Source of the DNA: Neoechinorhynchus agilis | Taxonomy: Eukaryota > Acanthocephala | DNA: 64,000 nt | Assembly: GCA_051530055.1 (NCBI GenBank) | Contig: CM121343.1 | Location: 3,658,001-3,722,000, forward strand | Direction of reading: 5' to 3' | Shown: positions 1-11,766 of the stretch, in pieces | Numbering within the stretch: the stretch's first letter is position 1 | Layout: each line of letters begins with the position of its first letter | Notes under the pieces: model-generated | Told to the model about the DNA's origin: nothing | Database searches by the model: none | The model's input: only the letters and a program-made list of their open reading frames with translations | Made by a program: the position numbers and the translations under genes

Positions 1-3000
1 GTTTTTGTGGTTATTCAAAAAAAACTGTAAATGGGACGCTTCACACAAGAGATGTGCTCCTCCTGACTGGTTACAACAACTGGGCTTATGTTGGCTCTCT
101 TCCATCGTGTGTCTGTATATATAATAATTAATTTATGTTTGACATAGGCGATGTATTCAGCAGCAGTACACAGGGATGAAAAGCGCCACTTCTTATTGGT
201 GGAAGGAGATGGTTGGTAAAGGCGTTGATGCCAGAACAACCAAAGAAACGAATAGGCATACTTAGACTCGATTTACTGCACCGAGCTGATTATTGTCGGG
301 TTACTCAAGTGTGAAAAATGAAACCGGGCTTTTATGTAGTGGCACGCGCAAAGCACTTGCTGAATAAGCCATGACAACAATTGCTGCCTTCGTTCTTTTT
401 ATCAAAGAGTCGACAATGTCATAGCACACTAATTGCCTTAGCGTATTCCACCACACACACACAATCATTGGCTACAGTCAAGTCGGAAACCCATACGGTC
501 TCAATACGAAGGCCATCGATAAATTCAAGCTTGCTGAAAAGTACAACAAAAATATGCAGCATGGCAACGAAGAAAATCCAATTAACAGATAGAACTAGGT
601 TATCACCTTTGATGAAAAATACCGGAGACGCCACTTTCCTTCCTTTGTCGAAATTGGCCTCATTAGTTAAAGTACTTTTAAAATTATTAAACTCCAATCT
701 GAACAAGAAGGACTACCAGTTGTTTAGTTTTCGTTCAATTGGTAAAACTAAAAATGAAAGAAGAAGCACATCGATTTTTATAACTAAAGTTTATTCCTCT
801 ACTCACACCTATCACTATTAGTTACCAAAAGTGCCACAACCTTGCAAATAAGTTAAGAAAGCCGATCGTAGTTATGATGACGATAATTTCATCGCCTTCA
901 TTGGCAGTCACTTAATACACTTGAGATTTGAATAACTAAAGAGTCATAGCAGCACATAGGCATACGTATTGGTATGTGTCGCACAATTGCTTTTGCTCGA
1001 TTACATCCGGTACATAGTCATTAAAATGTTATGGAATACAAGTGCAATAACAACACGGTGGAGACTATTTCAAGCAAGTTGCATCCGGTACTTCTTCATT
1101 CTCGTCTGCCCAGTCGTCAAGTAGTCTAATCGATCATTCAGACTGAGCACACTTGGTAATCCTAATTTGGACACTTAGCGCACCCATCCAAATCCACACA
1201 CACACACACAACTTTTAAATCTAACACCTCTCGCCCGCTAATGTGGACAATCTTTAACCATATAAATTGTTTTAACGTCTCTCATCCCTTGATGAATAGT
1301 AAAAGACGCATAATAACACTATCGAAATTAGTTCAAATTCATCATTAAACATTTATCGTGAACTTTGAGTGTCGGCAATATATCTTTATTTAAGAGTTTA
1401 GTGCGTGTTCGAAAATTGCCTCGAGGGAATCGTTCACTTATAAAGCAACTTTATTAGTCAGTGCAGTGTTTGTTTGCATTCATCACAAACTTCTTCAGTC
1501 CTTCGAAATTACGCGTTCTCGCTTAAAATAAATAATCACCAACCAGGCGACCCTATGAAGCTATGAAATTTTCAATCCTTTAAAAAAAATTGCGTACGCC
1601 AATGTTGTAAAAATAAACATTTAGAATACCAGAAACAATGCTGATAGGCCCTTTTCTAAAATACACCATTGAAATCAAACACTTTCCTGCAAAGCGAAAC
1701 AAAGTACAAATAAAAGATTTAATTATTTGCGTTTTTACTATTTCTCTTGTACAGATTTCTAGCAAATGCTTAGAACTAAAATATTTTTACATCTCGCCAA
1801 TATGAAATCATTTAGGTATTCGAATCGAACCACACATTAAAATCAATTTTACAGTATCCACAAAATGGTATTCCGGAGCACAAATTGTTTCATATCAAAT
1901 TCAAGTCCCTCGATCATCGCAAAAAATTTTGCGAGCTATGGATTATCAATCACCATTGCAGCAAAAAATCTTTAGTCATAGTGTTAATGTTTTTATCCGA
2001 CATGAATAAGAAAAACAGTGTGGTAGAAAGTAAGGTACATAAATGCTCAATTTATAAAATTTGGTAGTCGACGAATGTTTTGTCAGTTGAATTGGCCAAC
2101 AATATCGCTATTTTCGCCAATTTTGACAGACCGCTTAAGTGCAAATATTTTTATTAAAGCCAAAATGTGCACAATACGTTCAAATTTTTGCTTTGAGGTT
2201 ATGACTTTCCGTGATGCAATTTGCAGTCGGCAATGATAGATTTTTACCTCATCTGCAGTAAATTTGATCATTTTTTGGCGATCCTTATATCCTGAGTTTC
2301 GTCACTAAATCACTTTACTGTGCGACTGTCTAGCTAATTAGCAAGGCGTCGTAACCTCATTGGCTGAGATCAATTAAATATGGCCCCATAGATACGTCGT
2401 CAAAAAATAATATGCGCTTCAAAGTTGCATCAAATAAATTTAAAGAAGAGTGAAAGTTAAATTTCACTTGTTTATAATTTGAATCGTAATCACTTGTCGA
2501 TGACATTGTATGCGAATTACCAACATTTTTTATTATACTTGAAACTTTATATGATGAGCATAAATCCCAATTTCGAAGTTTTCTTTGCACAATCACTAAA
2601 GCGCATTTTACCTTCAAGCAAGTAAAATTGATAGGAAAGCGATAGTCCTTGGAAGTATTTTATTGTACAATCCTTTGCGAAATGAAGTCACGGTCATCTT
2701 AATGGATTCTATATTATTAGATAATTCTAAATGGATTCTATAGTTTTCTTCATAATATATTTATACCAGCGATCGAATCCTCGCCGTCTAATTTTGGGAA
2801 TCTTTAATTGTCAGATAAACAACCAATTTGTTGCCTACAAAGAAAAGGGGGAAAACAAGTAAGTTGAATTAACTACTTTGTTATTTAATTCAACGACCAT
2901 CGAAACAATTCCCGGTACAGGTTTTATCGAAAAATTGATGCTTTAAAAAATCGATTTAAAGATTTTATAATACACGAGATTTAGCGAAAAGGGCTTTATT

Positions 3001-4640
3001 ATATTTAAGGTGAAATGAAATCGATTTAGCACTGCAGCAAATGAAGCGATTCAAGTAAATGATGCAAATAAGATTAATGCAGCGGCACTGTCGACGACTA
3101 TTGATAGCGACTGTTTAAATCCTTAAATGATCCTTGTAGGTAAGATAAATGAAAGGTAAATAATTCTTAGGACCGTCGATAAAGTTCTAAGACGTGCATA
3201 CACGCTTTCGTGTATTTAAATTGCGTAAGCGCACAAACTTTAATGCGATTTAACTGAGTGAAGCAATTATTAAAAAGGAAATCTAATTTTAGTCATCAAT
3301 TATGCCGCCTTCAATATCATCCAAATGTACTTGGTCTCTTATATTCAATTATTTTACTTTAAATTATTAAACACCTATATTTTTTTTATTAATTACAGAC
3401 ATATTTTTCGTTGTAATTCTGAAGTATTTAATCGCGAATACTTAAAATAAATTTATGAATATTTAAAAACAGCGGCAACGAAAAATTAACGCAACGCCGT
3501 GTTATTCGCTCTTTATTTTCAGATAATTACGTAATGCCAATAGAAGCACAGTTTTCAGAAAAAGGGTGAATCTAGAAATACATTTTTCTAAAACGACAAA
3601 TAACAATATTGAAATTAAAGCAACAGTCCATTTCTAAGACTGACCAATTGAATGTAATGTTTCATAAAACATTATACAATTCTCAGGATCCCTTCCTTTA
3701 AATTTGGTGAATGCTGATATAATTCCCAATGAAGAGGCGGTACAACGTCTCGATGTGAAGGTTATTTCCGCACACTTGACTATAAAAAATTGATGAAGGA
3801 TCGCAAAATCCAAAACGGGATTGTAACATATTGTAGAAATAATTTATGATTGAAATACTATTCGCGTACCAAAAAGCGGTCCATTCTCCGATCTACTAAT
3901 TGTCTTAAAAATCATTGTAGCCGTTTAATTCCGTAGGATAAAATATGTTTTGTCGAGATTAATGGAGTTGAGAATGGTAATTTACTCAAAACAATGAAAA
4001 CCAACAGGCAGGGATAAAAGATCGTTAGAATTAAACTCGAATTGTCATCACATGAATAAAAATTCCTCACATTAATTTTTAATGGCGGATTACGAGATTA
4101 AATTGTTAAATCTATCGGTAGACTAAATACAAGTTTCCACTTAACAATAAATTGCATAAATGTTATTAAAAGAGTTTCTTTTTTCAAATTATGAATTAAA
4201 GTAATTATTGTCATAGCTAAAAATGCGTTGGGCGATTCAACCGAACGATAAACAGGTATTCTTCAACCCAATATCTTATTTTTAACTTAATTCATATTAT
4301 TCCTGTAAGAAATTAAGACGGTTCTACACAAGCTTTCATGCTCGCTAAAGAATTTGATAATACTTAAGCAGACAATCCACGTTAAATCCAATATTACCTA
4401 TAGTTCAATTTTTTTATTCAATCTGCGTCTAAATGAGAATATTTAAGAACCAAAATCACGCTAAAAAATGCGGCAACAAGTTCTTCACGTTTTTGCCTTC
4501 TATTTGTTTTAGGCAACAAATTAGAAAAAATGGTCAATCAGCAAACATCAGGGTTTCGCAATTTCTGATTCCAAGAAACTAATCAGTTGTGTTCAAACGA
4601 ACTCATGATAGGAGCCCAGTGGCCGTGTGGTGTGCGCGTT
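1..4640. other. gene-poor AT-rich stretch
   Basis: No gene can be supported here. Two minus-strand open stretches (15-239 and 419-706) look slightly protein-like. The second has a hydrophobic segment and a Cys/Val-rich end, but no family is recognisable, the frames are short and no splice logic links them. Short CA dinucleotide runs occur near 453 and 1195. The rest (1.3-4.6 kb) is AT-rich sequence with stops in all frames and no clear repeat. Confidence 0.5.
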
Positions 4641-4649
4641 CATAATGCG

Positions 4650-4987
4650 CTCGGAATAAAATGGAACATTTTTGATGGATCGATAATTTCGTCACGTTGC
4701 ACATTCGGCGTAGATGTAAAAAACACAACTAAAAAATTGCCCACTATAACTCGGTTCGTTCATGCGCGCTAATGTAGTTGGGAACAAAAATTGCGCTCTA
4801 GCGAAACCGAAGGAAGGGGTACCGCCAGATCCAAGGGATATTCGAGGGAGGATTTTGACAAAGAACAACAATGTTAGTTTGTATGTAAGTTTAATGCTTT
4901 GATCCTCGAATAGGTCTTGAAAATTTCATATCTTTAAGCATGATGGTGACTCTTCGAACAGGCTAACCAAAAAAGCCTCGGTTGACA
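4650..4987. repeat. dispersed repeat, copy 1
   Basis: Two blocks, about 4665-4735 and 4850-4987, match 6285-6365 and 6365-6507 closely and in the same orientation. Copy 1 has about 115 extra bases (4736-4850) that copy 2 lacks. The two copies flank a LINE fragment, so the LINE either landed inside the repeat or was duplicated with it. A shorter piece (the segment with TTACGCGATTGCATAGTCG) recurs near 6252 and 6884. Confidence 0.65.
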
Positions 4988-6040
4988 CCAGTACCTTATA
5001 TAAACAGACTCTATCTAATGCATCAAATGCTTTTTTTTAAAAACTCAATCGTACTTCACCGTCCCCAAGACGCTCGCTGCGTTTCCTCGCTGGATAGCCA
5101 AGGATATGTTCTGCACTAGGAACGAACGAGCCCTCCTGTCATTGGTCGAGTTGATCAGGCGATGCCCCAGTTCGAGAACAAAACTCCTCGCCGCACGTCC
5201 GAAAGCTCCTAAGGTTTCCACTGCGAAGGGAACGAAATGATGAGAATTCGTAAAATCAGCGTATTTTGCAACCTTACGGAGCTCAGCTGCTGATGCGGCT
5301 CCCCCAGCCCCGGAGGATGCATCTCGCAGATTGTTGGCTGCAAGGGAGTCGACGCATGTTGCGTCCCATAGGAGACATCTCCCCCTGCTCCAAGGAAAAA
5401 CGGTAACTCCATCCGGCCTACGGCCATCGATCCTGCAGATGTTGCTAGGCTCGAGGATATTCGGAGGCCTTGTTTAAGTCGAGTTGAATTAAGATTTTGT
5501 TACAATATTTTCTCTCATTTAAATTATGAAGATTAGCTAAAAGAGAGTGAACTCCCCGATGTCTGATAAATCCATGAAAGTAAGAGGGAATCAAATTATG
5601 AGTTTCTAAAAAGTGAATTAGTTTACGATTTAAAACCCGCTCTAAGCATGAAATCAGAGGGGTTTGAATAGAAATGATCCTAATATGGTTTGGACTTGAG
5701 ATGGCTCCTTTTGATTTAGGAATAAAAACTTTTTTCACCACGTTAATTTCTAAAAGATCCTCAAAATCAATTCTTTGGTTGATAAATTTCCTAAATATAG
5801 TTGTTCTAGCTTGAGTGTTCAGAGATGTAAAAATCCTTGGAGAGACAGATAGGAAGTTACAAGCCTTAGATATGTTGGTCTTTGAAGCATTCAAAAGCTC
5901 CTCCATTTTAAAATTCCATCTAAATTTTTCCCACGAGCGAAGGGAAAGCTTTATTGCTGACCTATAACCCGATGGTTTAAGAGAAACTACATTGCGTCCA
6001 AGTTTTATGAGCGAAGTGTTCATTGTTCAGAGTAAAAAAT
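4988..6040 (-). mobile_element. LINE reverse-transcriptase fragment, split by another LINE
   Basis: The minus-strand frame 6023 to 5472 encodes the N-terminal half of a non-LTR reverse transcriptase. It has a finger region with IPKSKG, then a GF-type motif (FHGFIRHRG), then ILIQLDLNKA, the start of the first catalytic block (D-x-x-KAFD). The continuation KAFDALDRVCLYKVL lies at about 5034-4990, on the far side of a 440-base insertion. The element is 5'- and 3'-truncated with no endonuclease seen, so its clade is unknown. Old and dead. Confidence 0.7.
5031..5471 (-). mobile_element. 5'-truncated LINE 3' end with restriction-like nuclease domain
   Basis: Read on the minus strand in the frame offset from the surrounding RT, this encodes DGRRPDGVTVFPW, then RCLLWDATCVDSL, then VETLG, and ends with SLAIQRGNAASVLG and a stop. 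RPDG followed by LWDAT is the PD-(D/E)xK-like signature of the restriction-like nuclease region of some non-LTR elements. An A-rich tail of about eight bases follows. It sits exactly between the two halves of another RT motif, so it is the younger insertion. Related copies occur at 34.5, 58.2 and 61.3 kb. Confidence 0.75.
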
Positions 6041-6284
6041 TAAACCTTGACGGAGTATTGAGCTACGATGCAAATAAATACAAATGTATTCTTCTAAAAC
6101 AATCGTATCAATTCTATCATTTAATGAAGATTAACTAAAAAATCTTTTAAAGTTTCAACGACCATTGCACAGGGAATTATCTATCAGTAGCTGCAATCTC
6201 AAAAACGGCAACTTTTCACCATGCAATCAGCGAAGTAACTCCTTGCGAGTATAAATCCTGAGTTACGCGATTGCATAGTCGAAC

Positions 6285-6507
6285 AACGGAATAAAATGAA
6301 AGATTTTTGATGGATCGATAATTCCGTCACGTTGCACATTCGGCGTATATGTAAAAAAACACAATGGGAGGATTTTGACAAAGAACAACAAGGTTAGTTT
6401 GTATGTAAGTTTGATGCTTTGATCCTCGAATAGGTCTTGAAAATTGCATATCTTTAAGCATGATGGTGACTCTTCGAAGAGGCTAACCAAAAAAGCCTCG
6501 GTTGCCT
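6285..6507. repeat. dispersed repeat, copy 2
   Basis: Second copy of the repeat at 4650-4987, in the same orientation, without the 115-base extra block. Open frames on the minus strand here are those of the repeat and are not separate genes. Confidence 0.6.
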
Positions 6508-6509
6508 CT

Positions 6510-7020
6510 GGCTGTTCAATACTTTTTTCCGCCTAGCTAGCCAAAAACTTTCACCTCTCACCTCCTACCGAAATGATCCGTCTTACACTTTATTGAATGT
6601 TAACAACGTCCTTAATACATTAACCAATATCTTTCTATTTCGTACGGTCAGATTTTTCTCTCGTCCAAATGATAGTCGATCTCTTCGTTTTCTTGGACGA
6701 TAACTTTTTCTCCCGAAGCGTTCTGGAGATGCATACTGGGCAGCTCGATGTAGGCAAAAGACACAACAACGAGCAAATCTGCTTGCTAACTTGAAGTCCT
6801 TTTTTGTTAGCGTTTGAAATCGTGACGTGGAAATCGGCTGCATCGATTTTCCAAAATGTTCGGTTTCCACCTTTTGTTCGCATGAGTTACGCGATTGCAT
6901 AGTCGAACAATGGAAGAGCAACATACCTTGGAAATCGAAAATTTCCGGTTGGATAAAACCGTCGACTTTAGATGATATTTTGAAAGCCGTCCTAGAATTT
7001 CATTCTTCGGGTTCTATCGA
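6510..7020. other. unassigned stretch with short open frames
   Basis: Contains overlapping short frames on both strands. The plus frame 6827-7023 has many Cys/Trp residues and a segment (GWIKPSTLDD) faintly like a flavoprotein FAD-binding domain, but it runs straight into the tandem array and has no support. No gene is called. Confidence 0.3.
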
Positions 7021-7023
7021 GCA

Positions 7024-7985
7024 TCAAAAGCAAAGCTTTGTAAATTGATAAGTAAAGATCGGATTAATCATTGCAAGATATCTTTCCTATTCGAGAATAT
7101 TGGGACAATTTCTCTCGGTAGCCGAATTTAGTTTTTTCTACCGAAAATGGATATTTTTAAGCAGATTAAAAGAATCTACAATATTGAGCACATGAACAAA
7201 AGCAAAGCTTTGTAAATTGATAAGTAAAGATCGGATTCTTAATCATTGCGAGATATCTTTCCTATTCGAAATATTGGACAATTTCTCTCGGTAGCCGAAT
7301 TTAGTTTTTCTACCGAAAATGGATATTTTTAAGCAGATTAAAAGAATCTACAATATTGAGCACATGAACAAAAGCAAAGCATTGTAAATTGATAAGTAAA
7401 GATCGGATTCTTAATCATTGCAGATATCTTTCCTATTCGAAATATTGGACAATTTCTCTCGGTGCCGAATTTAGTTTTTCTACCGAAAATGGATATTTTT
7501 AAGCAGATTAAAAGAATCTACAATATTGAGCACATGAACAAAAGCAAAGCTTTGTAAATTGATAAGTAAAGATCGGATTCTTAATCATTGCAAGATATCT
7601 TTCCTATTCGAGAATATTGGGACAATTTCTCTCGGTAGCCGAATTTAGTTTTTTCTACCGAAAATGGATATTTTTAAGCAGATTAAAAGAATCTACAATA
7701 TTGAGCACATGAACAAAAGCAAAGCATTGTAAATTGATAAGTAAAGATCGGATTCTTAATCATTGCGAGATATCTTTCCTATTCGAAAATATTAGGACAA
7801 TTTCTCTCGGTAGCCGAATTTAGTCTTTTCTACCGAAAATGGATATTTTTAAGCAGATTAAAAGAATCTACAATATTGAGCACATGAACAAAAGCAAAGC
7901 TTTGTAAATTGATAAGTAAAGATCGGATTCTTAATCATTGCGAGATATCTTTCCTATTCTAGAATATTGGGACAATTTCTCTCGG
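7024..7985. repeat. tandem array, about 173-bp unit, 5.5 copies
   Basis: Units begin at the segment AAAAGCAAAGC near 7024, 7197, 7370, 7540, 7714 and 7890. Copies differ by single-base indels and few substitutions, so the array is young. The unit is AT-rich and has no long frame. Confidence 0.9.
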
Positions 7986-8409
7986 TAACCCTACGATCGT
8001 TTCTCAAAAATATTTTTTCGACGAATGAGATGCTACAATACGTCATTATTAGCAATATTTTTAAAGAAAAATTACTCACAGCCTATCATCCTTTAAGGAA
8101 CCAAATTACTTTCGGCCAATACGCACCGATACGTCATAAGGGAAAATCCTTAAGTGAAGTTTTATTCGAAATGATTATACTCGGAAGAATTGACAGTTGT
8201 GTTTATTGCCGTCAAATTTATCGATTGTGACATTCTCCAACAGTTTTTAGTGAGTTGAATGTTACGTCGTTGTGGGTTTCCAAAGTGGTGCGAATTCGCG
8301 TCTATCGGGGTTTTTATTAGTGCTGTTGTGCTAGATGTTGATTTTTAAGAATCGCCAATGAATTGCATGTTTGAAGATTGAATTATTCATGTCCTTTTTT
8401 TATAGCGAT
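7986..8409. other. unassigned 3' flank of the array
   Basis: An 87-codon plus frame starts inside the last array unit and runs to 8230. It has no recognisable motif and its start lies in repeat sequence. No gene is supported. Confidence 0.3.
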
Positions 8410-8572
8410 TGAAAATTGAAGAAATTTATTAAGACCGATAATTGGGAACTAGAATGAGTTTTCTTAAATATGAGCTTACATATTAGAAAACTCACAAGGA
8501 ACCTTGATAAACGCATACAAGATTGTACCTTACCGAAAATAATCGGTCTTAATAAATTCCCTTAATTTTTCA
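8410..8572. mobile_element. small inverted-repeat element (MITE-like)
   Basis: About 34-base arms at 8410-8443 and 8538-8572 are near-perfect inverted copies of each other (core ATTTATTAAGACCGAT and its complement). Nested inside is a second inverted pair around GAGTTTTCTTA. Total length is about 163 bases with no coding capacity, as in MITEs or foldback elements. A diverged copy of one arm is at about 13,060-13,120. Confidence 0.7.
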
Positions 8573-8816
8573 CCGTTATAAAAGATGAATTGCATTTTGT
8601 TGCTTGAGCTGACATCATTGGCTACTTTGTATCGAACGGCGACCAATGACATTCACGAGTTTGGTTCATTTTTAATAAACACGTGCGTGATTCGTTATAA
8701 TTTTCGAATCGGCCGTGTTGCGCGTTTTATCACCATGTTCGATATATTTTTCTAATTAAAGAGCTATTGAGCTCTATTTTTTTAATTTCAATGAATGCCA
8801 TTTTGCAGATAAGATT

Positions 8817-11766
8817 ATGACTATATTTGACAAAAAGGTACTGTAATAAAAAACTAAAATTTTGCATTTTCAATATTTGAAGGATGCATGGGTTAATCCT
8901 AGTGATGAGACCTTAAATCAGATTCGTGAGTCCTTGGATTCATTGTTAGTGACTGGCGAGGCATTGATTGTTATTGGGAAGGTTGATGGAGAAGACATTG
9001 GTTTGAGTGAAGACGACATTGAAAACTCCTTAAAGACGCTTTCATCCATTCAAACGGAGATGCAAATTGAACAGAGAGTGGTTCAAAAATTCAACTGTTC
9101 CGGCGGAACGTTTGGAGTACGGGTTTTGCTTCGTCGTCTGTTGGATAATCGGGATGACTTCCTTGAGATCCGCATTGCTGTTATTGGAAACGTTGACAGT
9201 GGAAAGTCCACACTTCTCGGAGTTCTAGCTCATGATATGCTTGACGACGGCAGGGGATTAGCTCGATTAAAGCTTTTTCGGCACAAGCACGAAATACAAT
9301 CCGGACGTACAAGTAGTATCGGAATGGAGATCCTCGGTTTCGACAGTGAAGGGAACATCGTTAAAAGCAAATCACATTCGAAAACTTCAGCCGCATGTTG
9401 GTCTAATATATGTGAAGGGTCCTCCACTACATTGGCACTTTTTCGAAATCTCCAAAAAGAACCATTGTTTTAAAATCATTAACTTCATTGACCTTGCGGG
9501 CCATGAAAAGTACCTAAAAACAACAATCTACGGCTTAACTGGCCACGTTCCGGATTATGCGATGCTAATGATTGGTGCCAATATGGGATTAGTAGGAATG
9601 ACCAAAGAGCATTTGGGCCTTTCTTTGGCTCTGGATATCCCAGTATTTGTCGTGGTCACTAAAATCGACATATGTCCTGAAAATGTATTGACCCGGACAA
9701 TGAGATCTATGCTCAAAATCTTGAAATTAAGAGAGTGCAAAAAGATACCTTACATTGTCAACGACCAAAACGACGCTATTATTTGTGCAGCTCAATTTGT
9801 AAACGAAAGGCAAGTATTCTTTAGATCTTGTGTCGAATTTTACACAAACCATTCTAGGTTATGTCCGGTATTCCAAGTGTCCAATGTCACCGGCCACAAT
9901 ATTAATCTTCTTAAGACATTTCTGAACCTCCTACCATTTCGTCATGTCGGAAACCTTCAGGCCCCTCCTGAGTTTCAGATCGATGATATATTTAACGTGG
10001 TGGTCAGTACTCGAGTTTATCTTGATTTATAAGTTCTAAACTTGAATAATCAAAGGGTATCGGCACTGTTGTTTCTGGATTGATGTATAATGGCATATTA
10101 AGAGCCGGGGATAGCGCATTGCTTGGTCCAGACAAAGTTGGGGAATTTAGCCCCATTCAAATCAGATCCATTCATAGAAAGAGGATGCCTGTGGATTTCT
10201 GTCAAGCTGGTCAAACTGCTTCATTCTCTATTAAGAAGGTTGGTTTATTTAGGATTAAAATCCTACGGTGATCAAAATGTGTAACTTTTTGCAGGTTTTG
10301 CTTAAATGGTTACAAAATGAATGATAATTTGTCCTACTTTTTTCGCTGTGAAATACACACTTATTGCTAACATTTTAGTGGAGAATAATTTCAACTTTTT
10401 TGCAATGTGCTGACGCCAATTTAGAACTTTTCAGTTGAAAACGGAAACTCTAAAATTGTCTAAATTCGAAGTCTAAACCAAACTGATCTAAGAATGTGCC
10501 TTTAGATTTTTATAAGTTTGGTGTGAAGCTGTTTGATGAAGAAAGAGGACAAAACTCCAAATAAGATAGATTGATAGAACGATTTTTTCTTGAAATTTCA
10601 TTAATTCGCGAAATTAAAAAAAATTGAGATTTTTACTTAAACAACCTCCGTCAAAAATATCCTGGTCGAATCCCTCATATTCCCATCAACGCATTTTGTT
10701 AAATTAGGAGCCTAGGCGGAAAATTTCATCAAACTAACCTTAAGGTAATAGAAGGAATCATTTAGGAATACGACCGTAAATCTAGAAGATGGATTTTAAC
10801 ACAACTTGATAAAATTGTAGCATGAATAACATCTAAAGTTGACAAATTATGGGATAACCTGAACTGCGCACGAGATAAGTGTCTCACGGGACTTTTTAGT
10901 TTCGTTGAATCTTAAAATATTATCAAACCTGGAAACTTTGCCATATAAATCGGATTTATGTGAATTTAATCGCAAATTATTTCAATATATTTGAGCGACC
11001 GAGTCTTGAAGTAGATTGCAAAAAAATTCAAGTTTTTTTTATTATTATAATTGCAATGCCTGATATTAATGTCTTTTTTATATGAGAGGATTGTTATCAT
11101 TTTTTATTTCACAAAAGACTTGCCGCTTTTTAATTTGATTATCTTCATTATTTAAATTCTAATCCGTAAAGTTCAAAAGTGTTCAACTGCGCAAAGGAAT
11201 GATAATTGTTACAAAAAGGCAAATGGCACTAAGCTACAGATACTTCGAGAGTGACATTGAGATTCTATAGCGCGGATATTTTGAGCGTTTCTCTAAGGAA
11301 AAATATCTATGCTTTACATCACCCAACAACGATAAAAGTCAATTACCAAGTTGTGGTTCACGTGGGCGCTGTAAAGCAAACGGCTCAAATAATCGGGATG
11401 TCAGTGCCGCTGTTAAGGAATCGAGATAAAGCCCTGGTAACCCTTAAATTTGTGAAGCATGGTGAATACATGAAAATCGGCGATAGATTGATATTCCGAG
11501 AAGGACGAACAAAGGCAATTGGAACGATAACAAAAGTATTTTGTCAATTTTCTGACTGTGTAGGGGTTTCAGCTGGTTTATTGAACCTCAAGCCCTCGGA
11601 TGCGACCGCCATAGAACAAAGAAATGGAGAACCATCGAACCCGACCCACGGTGGACGTAAACGAAGTCGAAGAAGATTGAAGAAAATGCAAGACCTTGGG
11701 GATGTTGATGAAGAAAAGGCATCGTCGTCATTTGTTACATCCGAATCTAAGACTGATGAACATTAA
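8817..11766 (+). CDS. GTPBP1: GTPBP1/GTPBP2-family translational GTPase
   Basis: GTPase of the eEF1A-like GTPBP1 family, linked in animals to mRNA turnover and ribosome rescue. Exons: 8817-8837, 8883-9359, 9418-10002, 10056-10238, 11172 to about 11265, and about 11308-11766. The G1 loop GNVDSGKST is at about residues 109-117, G3 is DLAGHEKYL, then MTKEHLGL, G4 is VTKID, followed by SIHRKRMPV, RKGM and LHHPTT in the family order. The C-terminus is Lys/Arg-rich. All joins up to exon 5 are GT-AG and in phase. The last join (about 11,265-11,308) is not: a 43-base segment flanked by TCTAT must go, but no GT-AG pair does it. Residues VFFRSCVEFYTNHSR form a loop insert relative to the human protein. 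The acceptor TTTTGCAG lies 8 bases before the ATG. GTPBP1 is preferred over GTPBP2 from overall similarity. Confidence 0.9.
10239..11171 (+). other. large intron of the GTPBP1-like gene
   Basis: Intron of 933 bases, far longer than its 45-60-base neighbours. The donor follows codons IKK and the acceptor precedes FKSVQLRKGM, which restores the family sequence. The intron is AT-rich with no clear internal gene or repeat. Confidence 0.7.

Noticed and set aside
381-821. 146-codon plus-strand frame
   Set aside because: Composition is Ser/Thr/Lys-rich without domain character, and a more protein-like frame overlaps on the other strand. Neither is supported.
2765-2785. tRNA T-arm-like segment (GATCGAATCC)
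   Set aside because: No A box at the right distance upstream and no cloverleaf could be drawn.
6827-7023. Fragment of a xanthine dehydrogenase-like FAD domain
   Set aside because: Only one short motif resembles the family, the frame runs into satellite sequence and no neighbouring exon supports it.
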